A DNA stretch of 6,988 bases from assembly GCA_050700835.1 (NCBI GenBank), contig JBOHDX010000049.1, forward strand, positions 1 through 6,988, given 5' to 3'. This DNA comes from JBOHDX01 sp050700835. Lineage in GTDB: Bacteria > Actinomycetota > Actinomycetes > Propionibacteriales > Nocardioidaceae. Position 1 is the stretch's first letter. Each line of letters starts with the position of its first letter. A program made the translations under genes and the position numbers. Below, piece after piece: positions 1 to 5,082 of the stretch. The notes under the pieces were generated by a model, which worked only from the letters and a program-made list of their open reading frames with translations, did no database searches and was not told where the DNA came from.

Positions 1-109
1 AGACGAACTGGTCACCGACGGGAACCGACGCTGCCCACACCTCGACGGGCCGGTTGCGCCCTCGGACCCGCAGTGCCGAGACCACGTTGGTGTCCAAGAG
101 GTACTTCAC
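1..109 (-). CDS. VapC/FitB-type PIN-domain toxin, N-terminal part (cut by window edge)
   Basis: The first 36 codons of a PIN-domain ribonuclease toxin; the rest lies beyond base 1. The protein begins VKYLLDTNVVSAL, where the hydrophobic strand followed by D-T-N is the hallmark first PIN motif; Asp6 would be the first metal-binding acidic residue of the active site. The later stretch EVWAASVP matches the helix and strand that follow in FitB/VapC proteins. The start is GTG at 109, and its GTGA overlaps the antitoxin stop by 4 bases, the usual translational coupling in these operons. Known for the family: cleavage of structured RNA, often tRNA, when the antitoxin is lost. One difference from many relatives is Ala where a Glu often follows the DTNVVS motif. 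Whether the toxin is intact cannot be judged from this window. Confidence 0.85.
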   Translation of the reverse strand, partial: MKYLLDTNVVSALRVRGRNRPVEVWAASVPVGDQFV

Positions 110-333
110 AGTTGTGCTGAGCGAGCCATCAAGCCCAGGCGCTCGGGTTCGAACTCGATGTCGGCACCTTCATCGGTGCCCAGGAGGTCAACGATGGTGA
201 CGGGCTCGCCCTCCAAAGCCTTGGTGAGCACGTCGCGCGCCTCCGCCTCGACCGAGCTGTGACGCTGTTTGGCACGCGCGCGAAGCGCGGCCTTGGTCCC
301 CGCGGGCAGGTTGCGGATCAGGATCTGTTCCAC
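106..333 (-). CDS. FitA/VapB-type ribbon-helix-helix antitoxin
   Basis: A 75-residue antitoxin partner of the PIN toxin. Residues 2-11 (EQILIRNLPA) form the DNA-binding beta strand of an RHH fold. Residues 12-22 (GTKAALRARAK) and 24-40 (RHSSVEAEARDVLTKAL) are the two helices; the phrase R-x-S-x-E-x-E-A-R is typical of FitA/VapB antitoxins. The tail from about residue 45 is acidic (GTDEGADIEFEPERLG) and would wrap around and block the PIN active site. The start is the GTG at 333, chosen because a near-perfect Shine-Dalgarno GGAGGTGAT (346-338) lies just before it and the RHH strand begins directly after it; an upstream extension of the frame shows no family similarity. The stop overlaps the toxin start. 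RHH antitoxins normally repress their own operon, which fits the boxes at 337-381. Confidence 0.88.
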   Translation of the reverse strand: MEQILIRNLPAGTKAALRARAKQRHSSVEAEARDVLTKALEGEPVTIVDLLGTDEGADIEFEPERLGLMARSAQL

Positions 334-336
334 AAT

Positions 337-381
337 GATCACCTCCGATATCACTTCAATGATATCACTGCATGGGATCAC
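337..381 (-). promoter_or_regulatory. Probable autoregulatory operator of the antitoxin-toxin operon
   Basis: On the minus strand four boxes of the form GTGAT(AT)C lie immediately before the antitoxin start: GTGATC at 381-376, GTGATATC at 368-361 and 354-347, and GTGATC at 342-337. The two central ones belong to an exact 9-bp direct repeat (AGTGATATC) with a 14-bp period, and TGATATCA at 360-367 is a perfect palindrome. The last box overlaps the Shine-Dalgarno sequence. Spaced short repeats of this sort are what RHH dimers bind. The assignment to this antitoxin is inferred from position. No clear -35/-10 pair was found. Confidence 0.55.
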
Positions 382-487
382 GTGGCGCCTCCGACAGCGC
401 AAGCGCGACTGCGCCGGATGCGGATCGTCATGCGGAGAGCAATGAGTGCGAGTTCCTCCTTCGGACCCGGCTGCCGCATATGTGACT

Positions 488-512
488 GAGCCGGCTCGGC
501 CACAGCCGGCTC
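488..512. terminator. 9-bp perfect hairpin between divergent genes
   Basis: GAGCCGGCT (488-496) and AGCCGGCTC (504-512) form a perfect 9-bp GC-rich stem with a 7-nt loop. There is no T-tract on either side. It lies between the leftward antitoxin-toxin operon and the rightward gene at 596, so it sits upstream of both rather than after a gene. It could be an intrinsic terminator without a U-tract, insulating the two units, or a protein-binding palindrome. Confidence 0.35.
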
Positions 513-582
513 TGGATGAAGGGAGCGCTTGAGGCGGCGTCGACGGACGGTGAGTGGCCTTACGTCCCCTCCGGCGTTGCAC

Positions 583-588
583 TACGTT
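583..588 (+). promoter_or_regulatory. Putative -10 box of a leaderless transcript
   Basis: TACGTT fits the actinobacterial TANNNT pattern and ends 7 nt before the ATG at 596, so transcription would begin at or beside the start codon. No Shine-Dalgarno sequence is present before this ATG, consistent with a leaderless mRNA. A convincing -35 box is not visible. Confidence 0.4.
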
Positions 589-595
589 CGGTGAC

Positions 596-1012
596 ATGGC
601 GAGCATGCTTGAACAACTGAGGGATGCGACCAATTCACACGATGCCGCGCGCGTGGCGTCGCTGTTCGCGGAGGGCTACCAGAGCGCCCAACCACTCCAC
701 CCGGCTCGTGGCTTCGGTGGTAGCGCCCAGGTGCTGGCGAACTGGACCTCGGTCTTCGAGGGCGTGCAGGACTTCACGTCGGAACTGGTTGCGTCCTCGG
801 TGGACGGAGAGACCGAGTGGGGCGAGTGGGACTGGCACGGTCGGCACACGGACGGCTCGCCCTTCGCGATGAGAGGGGTCACGGTCCTGGTCGTGCGCGA
901 CGGCCTGGTCGCCGAGGCCCGCCTGTACATGGAGCCCGTGGACGTGGGGGGCGGCGACATCGACGAGGCTGTCCAACAGCTGTACAAGCCCCCGCCATCC
1001 CCGTCCCACTGA
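596..1012 (+). CDS. NTF2-fold / SnoaL-like protein (first of three)
   Basis: 138 residues, the usual size of a single-domain nuclear-transport-factor-2-like (SnoaL-like) protein. The N-terminal helices (residues 4-28, LEQLRDATNSHDAARVASLF) carry the common 'amphipathic helix, then D-A-A-R-V-A-S-L-F-A-E-G-Y' arrangement at the mouth of the cone. Residues 36-60 hold the G-x-x-x-V-L-A-N-W-x-S-V-F helix. The C-terminal strands (63-112) alternate aromatic and hydrophobic residues, including WGEWDWHGRHTDGSPF and the strand pair VTVLVVRDGLVAEARLYMEP. Such folds serve as cyclases, hydrolases, isomerases or small binding proteins, and the substrate cannot be read from sequence. The start at ATG 596 was chosen over an upstream GTG (554) because the family homology begins there and a -10-like box lies 7 nt before it. 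It stands alone, with no downstream partner. Confidence 0.75.
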   Translation: MASMLEQLRDATNSHDAARVASLFAEGYQSAQPLHPARGFGGSAQVLANWTSVFEGVQDFTSELVASSVDGETEWGEWDWHGRHTDGSPFAMRGVTVLVVRDGLVAEARLYMEPVDVGGGDIDEAVQQLYKPPPSPSH

Positions 1013-1481
1013 TGGTCGCCACGCCTGCGCACTGATCGGGTGCCGAAGAAGCAATGATCATGGATCGGTACTCCGCACCGGGCCGGGATGACTCCGAGCG
1101 CCGTTCACGATGACCCCGGCGATGTCGACACCGCGGCCGAGCAACTCGACTCGGATCACGTGAGGATTCTCGAACTCGGGCGGCCCCTGTCAGACGTTCG
1201 CCCGATTGAGGAACCGCTGGCGACGACGCCGGAGCCGGGTGAACGGTTGAATCCGCTCGTCCCGCAGGGGATGGGCTCGCGGAGCGACCCGGTGCGGGAT
1301 CGTCACGCGGAGCGTGAGCAGTGCGGGATCGGCTCACGAGACGGAATGGACCAGAGCATCGTGCGCAGAGCGACCCGCGCTTGACAGTCATGCGCGGCGG
1401 TAAGACTGTCGCACCCTCTTGGTCGCGCGGACCGCGGTAGATCCGCACGCACGAGGCCAGAAGTGTGGGCAGCGCTGGAGC
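1013..1481. other. 469-bp stretch with no convincing gene
   Basis: The longest open frame is 1088-1384 (+, 98 codons). About three quarters of its codons end in G or C, but it lacks a Shine-Dalgarno site, has a disordered, charged composition, and resembles no family I know, so I do not call it. The stretch contains an 11-bp direct repeat GTGCGGGATCG (1292-1302, 1321-1331), two competing stem-loops (TCACGC/GCGTGA at 1303-1317; CGTGAGC/GCTCACG at 1313-1338) and an inverted repeat GACAGTC/GACTGTC (1383-1389, 1404-1410) overlapping a TTGACA. It may be decayed DNA or hold a small RNA. Confidence 0.4.
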
Positions 1482-1931
1482 CTAGCCCGCTGCCTTCTTG
1501 ACAAACTCGCGGATCAGCATCTCCTCGGCCTGGCCGATCTCGATCACCGCGTACGACGTCACCCACATCGCGCCGTCGTCCAGCTGGGCAGCCTCCTCGA
1601 ACCCGAGGGTGGCGTAGCGGGATTTGAACTTCGACGCAGGCTTGAAGAAGACGACGACCTTGCCATCGCGGGCGTAGGACGGGAAGCCGTACCAGGTCTT
1701 CGGGTCCAACCCTGGGGCGACGCCGAGCACGATCCGGTGGATCGCCTCGGCGAGCCCGCGGTCGGGCTGCGGCAGTGCCGTGATTGCCTCGACGCACGCC
1801 TCGGCCTCGTCGGCCTTTTTCGCGCCGCCCTTCTTCTCTGCGCGCAATTCGGCGGCGCGTTGCTTCATGGCGGCCAGCTCGTCCTGAGAGAAGCCGGAAT
1901 CGGATGTGTTGGTCGTGGTTTTGGTAGCCAT
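1482..1931 (-). CDS. DUF1801 (YdhG-like) domain protein
   Basis: 149 residues. A low-complexity, Lys/Thr/Glu-rich N-terminus (about 1-43, including AELRAEKKGGAKKADE) precedes a compact DUF1801 domain at about 44-149. The family core is visible: a helix ending in ITALPQPDRGLAEAIHRIV, then a P-x-L-x-x-x-x-W-Y-G-F-P-S-Y segment (74-86), then K-V-V-V-F-F-K-P (91-98) and a G-F-E-E-A-A-Q-L-D-D-G-x-M-W (110-123) stretch, finishing with a Lys-rich helix. This W-Y-G-x-P signature defines the domain. Related proteins have been described as iron-chaperone-like (frataxin-type fold), but the biochemical role of actinobacterial members is not established. The ATG at 1931 has no Shine-Dalgarno site. A -10-like TAGATT lies 6 nt before it, suggesting a leaderless monocistronic message separate from the operon upstream. 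Confidence 0.8.
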   Translation of the reverse strand: MATKTTTNTSDSGFSQDELAAMKQRAAELRAEKKGGAKKADEAEACVEAITALPQPDRGLAEAIHRIVLGVAPGLDPKTWYGFPSYARDGKVVVFFKPASKFKSRYATLGFEEAAQLDDGAMWVTSYAVIEIGQAEEMLIREFVKKAAG

Positions 1932-1937
1932 GGACTC

Positions 1938-1943
1938 AATCTA
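1938..1943 (-). promoter_or_regulatory. Putative -10 box of the DUF1801 gene
   Basis: On the minus strand TAGATT fits TANNNT and is followed by 6 nt and then the ATG at 1931, placing the transcription start at or next to the initiation codon. There is no recognisable -35 box. Confidence 0.42.
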
Positions 1944-2103
1944 GAACTGTCTCGCGGGCGGAGACTTCTCGAATCCTGACCGCTTCCCGGCAGTGGCGAT
2001 CTTTGAAAGTCATCCGATGTCTCGTTGATGTCATGGTTCGCTTGGGCGGAAAGCCGGGGCCGTTCGTGTGCGCTTGCTCGCGAAGCGCCGACGGGCTGGA
2101 TGG

Positions 2104-2520
2104 CTACGGCATCAGGCCCAGCTGACTCAGGAGCGAGACCTGGTCGTAGTAGAGGTCTCCACCGACGACCCGCCCGCCCGAGTCGAAGTGCCACATCTCG
2201 CACAGGGGTAGAGAGAACGCCCTGCCGGTGGCGGGGAATGGTCCGAGCGGTCCGTCCTGGGTTCCAACACCCGTGAACGTGCACACCACCGTTTCACCGC
2301 CGTCGATATAGCGCGCGTCAACGATTCGGATGTCCGATGATGCCTGGACCCAGCCGGCCAGGAACTCGTCCGTGAACTTCCGGGGCGTGGTGAACGTCCG
2401 GCTCTGTGGGTGTTCGGTCCAGGCGATGCTCTCGGCGTAGTGCTTGGTCATGGCCTCGAAGTCCCTCTGGTTGAAGGCTTCGTGACCGGCGCGGTAGTTC
2501 TCGACGTTCCTGGGTGCCAT
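2104..2520 (-). CDS. SnoaL-like / NTF2-fold protein (second of three), downstream of FAD oxidoreductase
   Basis: 138 residues with the SnoaL ester-cyclase-like layout. Helix 1 is NVENYRAGHEAFNQRDFEAM (6-24), followed by the first strand with a polar pocket residue, HYAESIAWTEHP (28-38). A helix FTDEFLAGWVQASSD (49-63) comes next, then the strands DIRIVDARYIDGGETVVCTFTGVG (63-86), a GTQDGPLGPFPATGR loop (86-100) typical of SnoaL-like proteins, and the closing strands LPLCEMWHFDSGGRVVGGDLYYD (104-126). The start ATG at 2520 has AGGAG (2530-2526) 5 nt upstream. It lies 37 bp after the FAD oxidoreductase on the same strand, so the two are probably one operon. A hydratase or cyclase role acting on the oxidised product is possible but is inference. 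Other options are a ketosteroid-isomerase-like enzyme or a non-catalytic binding protein. Confidence 0.8.
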   Translation of the reverse strand: MAPRNVENYRAGHEAFNQRDFEAMTKHYAESIAWTEHPQSRTFTTPRKFTDEFLAGWVQASSDIRIVDARYIDGGETVVCTFTGVGTQDGPLGPFPATGRAFSLPLCEMWHFDSGGRVVGGDLYYDQVSLLSQLGLMP

Positions 2521-2536
2521 GATTGCTCCTCTGGTT

Positions 2537-2557
2537 TGTGGGTTGTGGGTTCTGGGT
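2537..2557. repeat. Three tandem 7-bp units in the intercistronic spacer
   Basis: TGTGGGT, TGTGGGT and TCTGGGT follow directly one after another, ending at the stop codon of the FAD oxidoreductase. They fill over half of the 37-bp spacer before the SnoaL-like gene. This may be a slippage-prone spacer; no function is evident. Confidence 0.6.
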
Positions 2558-3964
2558 TCACGCGGTGGGGACGATGTTCTGGTTCAGCCGGAAAAGGTTG
2601 GTCGGGTCGTACCGGTTCTTCAGCTCGACCAGTCGCCCGAAGGTCTCGGGCGGGTAGGACGTCCGCACCAGGGAGGGATCGGAGTCGCCGGCGAAGTTCA
2701 CGTAGGTACTGGCATCCGGGCCGAGCGCAGCCGTCAGGCCGCGCGCCCAGTCGATGACCTGCTCGAAACCGTCGGCATCCGGAGTTCGGGCGATGACGTT
2801 GATGATGAACTCTTGGTCGCGAAGTGCGTAGGCCGTCTCCTGAGCGGGGACCCTGCCCACGGCGCCGCCGAGGTGTTGCAGGTGGATTTCGGCCAGTGGG
2901 TTGGGCCGTGTCGCGAACGACTCTTGCAGCACGCGCAGGGCCTGGTCGTCGACCTCGGGCAGGAACGCCGAGCGGAAGTAGTTGTGGATTCCGCGCGGGT
3001 AGAGCGGGTCGAGGGCCTGCTGCCATCCCGCATACGGGTTGGCCGCGAAGACGTCGGCGATCACGGTGCCCAGGGCGCGGAACGGCGCGGTGGCCGCCTC
3101 GCCGGCGTCGGGGTCGCCCGACCAGCATCCGCCGACCGCGATGATCGGGGTGCCGTGGACCGATTCGGGAAGGAACGGCACCGGTGGCGCGGTCGTCAGG
3201 TTGACCAGCGTGGTCAGCTCGTCAGGGGCCGCCGCGCAGGCCGCCCGGTAGCCGGCCAGCACCTGCTCTGCCTCCTCAGCCGGATAGAAGACCAGGCCGG
3301 AGAGGACCGACGGACCGACCTCGTGGAGCTGGTACTCGAAGGAGGTCACCACCCCGAAGTTGCCGCCGCCGCCGCGCAGGCCCCAGAACAGCTCCGCGTT
3401 CTCGTGGGAGCTGGCGTGCACGAACTGGCCGTCTGCGGTGACGACGTCGGCTCCGATGAGGTTGTCGCAGGCCAGCCCGTGGTGGCGCATGAGCCAGCCG
3501 ATACCGCCGCCGGTGGTGAAGCCGGCGATACCGGTCGAGGACACCAGGCCCCCGGTCACCGCTAGCCCGAACTGCTGGGTTTCCGCATCCAGGTCCTTCC
3601 AGGTACATCCCGCCTGTGCCGTCACGCTGCGGTGGTCGGGACGGGTCTCGATGCCGGTCATGCAGGAGAGGTCGAGCAGGATGCCGCCGTCGAGGGTGGA
3701 GAACCCGGGGATGGAATGCCCGCCGCCACGGACCGCGAGCGTCAGCCCTTCGGTGCGGGCGAGGTTGACCGTGTGGATCACGTCGGCCACACCAGCACAC
3801 CGGACGATCACCGCAGGTTGCCGGTCGTGCGCTCCGTTCCAGATGCTGCGCGCGTGGTCGTAGTCGGTGTCACCCGGCAGCACCGCGGTGCCTCGTAGCC
3901 CGCCGACGAACTCGGTCAGGGTGTCGTTCCCGATCGGGCTGGGTGCGATCTGGCTGGTGGTCAT
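2558..3964 (-). CDS. Berberine-bridge-type FAD-linked oxidoreductase
   Basis: 468 residues, a full-length member of the PCMH-type FAD-binding / BBE family, which oxidises sugars, alkaloids, polyketides and other small molecules with O2 as acceptor. The FAD-binding domain spans about 46-218. It contains AVRGGGHSIPGFS (77-89), whose His83 is the expected 8-alpha-histidyl FAD attachment site, then TGIAGFTTGGGIGWL (144-158) and the FWGLRGGGGNFGVV segment (193-206). The substrate domain covers about 220-420. The C-terminal BBE motif is YDPTNLFRLNQNI (452-464), preceded by YVNFAGD (421-427). At the position of the second flavin link of bicovalent members (Cys of GTCPTVG) this protein has Val141, so FAD is predicted to be bound through His only. 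No signal peptide is seen, suggesting a cytoplasmic enzyme. ATG 3964 has AGGAGG (3974-3969) 4 nt before it. It is the first gene of an operon with the SnoaL-like gene. The substrate is unknown. Confidence 0.93.
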   Translation of the reverse strand: MTTSQIAPSPIGNDTLTEFVGGLRGTAVLPGDTDYDHARSIWNGAHDRQPAVIVRCAGVADVIHTVNLARTEGLTLAVRGGGHSIPGFSTLDGGILLDLSCMTGIETRPDHRSVTAQAGCTWKDLDAETQQFGLAVTGGLVSSTGIAGFTTGGGIGWLMRHHGLACDNLIGADVVTADGQFVHASSHENAELFWGLRGGGGNFGVVTSFEYQLHEVGPSVLSGLVFYPAEEAEQVLAGYRAACAAAPDELTTLVNLTTAPPVPFLPESVHGTPIIAVGGCWSGDPDAGEAATAPFRALGTVIADVFAANPYAGWQQALDPLYPRGIHNYFRSAFLPEVDDQALRVLQESFATRPNPLAEIHLQHLGGAVGRVPAQETAYALRDQEFIINVIARTPDADGFEQVIDWARGLTAALGPDASTYVNFAGDSDPSLVRTSYPPETFGRLVELKNRYDPTNLFRLNQNIVPTA

Positions 3965-3981
3965 GGTTCCTCCTGGTTGGG

Positions 3982-4003
3982 CCGTCGACTCTTGAACCGA
4001 CGG
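3982..4003. promoter_or_regulatory. Inverted repeat before the FAD oxidoreductase
   Basis: CCGTCG (3982-3987) and CGACGG (3998-4003) are perfect 6-bp arms separated by 10 bp, beginning 17 bp upstream of the oxidoreductase start codon and 7 bp beyond its Shine-Dalgarno site. It could be an operator or a 5'-UTR stem. It does not resemble the operators at 5695-5742. Confidence 0.3.
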
Positions 4004-4020
4004 GTTTGGCTCTGTTCAGC

Positions 4021-4052
4021 GTGGTGGTGGTGGTGGTGCGTGGTGCGTGGTG
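4021..4052. repeat. GTG microsatellite plus two CGTGGTG units
   Basis: Six consecutive GTG triplets (4021-4038) are followed by CGTGGTG twice (4039-4052). The tract lies 57-88 bp upstream of the FAD oxidoreductase start, on the side where its promoter should be. Such tracts can change length by slippage and so alter promoter spacing. No evidence here that it does. Confidence 0.8.
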
Positions 4053-4110
4053 AGGGCCAGCTGGGCTAGTGCATTGGGATGTTGGTGCCGATTCCCCGTG
4101 CGGGTGTCGC

Positions 4111-4135
4111 CGCCGGTTCGTTCGTCGAACCGGTG
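4111..4135. terminator. Strong 10-bp hairpin between two leftward units
   Basis: CGCCGGTTCG (4111-4120) pairs with CGAACCGGTG (4126-4135) through ten pairs, one of them G-T, around a 5-nt loop. It lies downstream of the third SnoaL-like gene (ends 4340) and upstream of the oxidoreductase operon, a fitting place for a terminator. No U-tract follows on the minus strand, so intrinsic termination is uncertain. Confidence 0.35.
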
Positions 4136-4339
4136 GTAGCCGTCGCTGCCGAAAGCGTGTTGGCCCGGTGAGGGCGATCAGCACGTCGTCGCCTTAGCCG
4201 CTCGCGAGATGGCGCCCGCCTCTGGCGGCAGCCAGCTGGCTGACTTAGAGCACGTCGTCAGCGGTGTCCTCGCTCCGGTATGGGTGTCGCCCGGATGTTT
4301 GGACCTCAGTGCATGGGGGCGTGTCCCGGCACAACAGAC

Positions 4340-4699
4340 CTATGGAACTGGCGCGGCATGCATGGCAAACGTCTGTGAAACGATCTTCCCGCCGTCTACT
4401 ACGAACGTGTCAGTGCCGAGAGGAATTTCATTGCCCACCTTCCACGTGATGTAGGCGACGTTCCCCTCTACATGGAGGCTCCGAAGTTCGAACCGACTGA
4501 TTCCTCCAGCCGGCAACGAATCGATGAAGTTTGTGAAGAAGCCATGGATCTCTTGCTTCCCGTGGTAGATCGTGGCCTCGCTGTAGAACAGCGCGGCTTC
4601 GTGGTAGTCCTTCACGATCGAGTCAACGCCTTTCTGCTCGAGGAAGGCTTGTAGGTGGTTTCGAACAACGGCTTCGGTAACTGACGAATCAGCGTTCAT
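4340..4699 (-). CDS. SnoaL-like / NTF2-fold protein (third of three), last gene of the TetR-facing operon
   Basis: 119 residues. Helices at 7-38 (VTEAVVRNHLQAFLEQKGVD, then IVKDYHEAALFYS) are followed by EATIYHGKQEIHGFFTNFID (41-60), the usual strand-helix of SnoaL-like proteins. Strands then run over SRFELRSLHVEGNVAYITWK (68-87), ending FVVDGGKIVSQTFAMH (99-114). This is the classic ketosteroid-isomerase-like pattern; the reaction is not known. ATG 4699 is chosen because AGGAG (4711-4707) lies 7 nt before it and because its ATGA overlaps the stop of the preceding methyltransferase fragment by 4 bases. About a third of its codons end in A or T (39 by my hand count), clearly more than in the membrane-protein gene of the same operon, which hints at a different origin. 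It probably belongs to the operon starting near 5641. Confidence 0.78.
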   Translation of the reverse strand: MNADSSVTEAVVRNHLQAFLEQKGVDSIVKDYHEAALFYSEATIYHGKQEIHGFFTNFIDSLPAGGISRFELRSLHVEGNVAYITWKVGNEIPLGTDTFVVDGGKIVSQTFAMHAAPVP

Positions 4700-5082
4700 G
4701 ACACATCTCCTAGATGAGTTTGCGTGCGGGTTGGCGACAGAGGGTGGTTCTGTTTGACCCTTTCCCGGTTGTGCCGGCCGAAATGGCAAGCCTGAGGTCT
4801 GGGCGCCTTCGATGACTGCAGCAGTGTCCGCGACCTCCCGCCCGACAATCTGCCCAAGGCCTCGCGCGGCTCGAGCCCGACCCGGTCGTAGAGCATGCCG
4901 ACTCCGGCGAAGGAGTCAACGGCCTCAGTCGGCACCGTGGCCAGGTGCTCGGTGCCGTAGCCGACTCTGAGGGCCACCTCCTCGCCGAGCTCGAAGTGGA
5001 AGGCGCCGTCAGGACGCTCGGCCACTTCTCGGTACATGCGCTTCACGTTGGCCCCGAGAGCCTCGGTGCCCACGCGGGTCAT
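4696..5082 (-). pseudogene. Truncated SAM-dependent methyltransferase (N-terminal fragment)
   Basis: 128-codon frame. Residues 7-75 (EALGANVKRMYREVAERPDG, then FHFELGEEVALRVGY, then VPTEAVDSFAGVGMLYD and GLEPRE) match the N-terminal extension of the actinobacterial class I methyltransferases related to arsenite methyltransferase. In these, P-x-E-A-V-x-S-F-A-G-V-G comes just before the SAM-binding motif. Where motif I (L-D-L-G-S-G-G-G) should follow, the frame reads ALGRLSGGRSRTLLQSSKAP, a degraded version lacking the acidic and glycine pattern. After about residue 90 the sequence (PRPQACHFGRHNRERVKQNH) is unrelated, and the roughly 170 or more residues of the catalytic domain are missing. It cannot be an active methyltransferase. 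ATG 5082 overlaps the membrane-protein stop (ATGA), and its own stop overlaps the start of the next gene (ATGA), so coupling is kept despite the truncation. It might survive as a coupling cistron or a small binding protein. Confidence 0.72.

Larger units (their letters stand above)
3965..4339. other. 375-bp gene-poor stretch upstream of the FAD oxidoreductase
   Basis: No intact gene is supported. It must hold the promoter of the oxidoreductase operon. It contains an inverted repeat (3982-4003), a GTG microsatellite with two further 7-bp units (4021-4052), a strong hairpin (4111-4135) and an 11-bp duplication AGCACGTCGTC (4180-4190, 4249-4259). On the minus strand one frame from about 4190 to 4016 has a coding-like passage (including HAFGSDGYHRFDERTGGD) but no start: an in-frame stop lies just upstream. 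Another frame ends in RGIGTNIPMH followed by a stop. These look like possible remnants of a decayed gene. Confidence 0.4.

Noticed and set aside
334..633. Upstream extension of the antitoxin frame to 175 codons
   Set aside because: The added part has no RHH character and lacks a ribosome site, while GTG 333 has a near-perfect one; the extension also crosses the start of the gene at 596 on the other strand.
1088..1384. 98-codon frame on the plus strand
   Set aside because: No ribosome site, no recognisable family and disordered composition; recorded as part of the gap instead of a gene.
1419..1979. 186-codon plus-strand frame
   Set aside because: It is antisense to the DUF1801 gene, whose family motifs are clear on the minus strand.
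2519..3565. 348-codon plus-strand frame
   Set aside because: Antisense shadow of the FAD oxidoreductase, common in GC-rich genes; the minus frame has all the family motifs.
4021..4052. CRISPR-like repeat array
   Set aside because: A simple GTG microsatellite with no spacers; no cas genes in the window.
4700..4789. N-terminal extension of the third SnoaL-like gene by 30 residues
   Set aside because: The added sequence is not family-like, and ATG 4699 has AGGAG and an ATGA overlap with the previous cistron.
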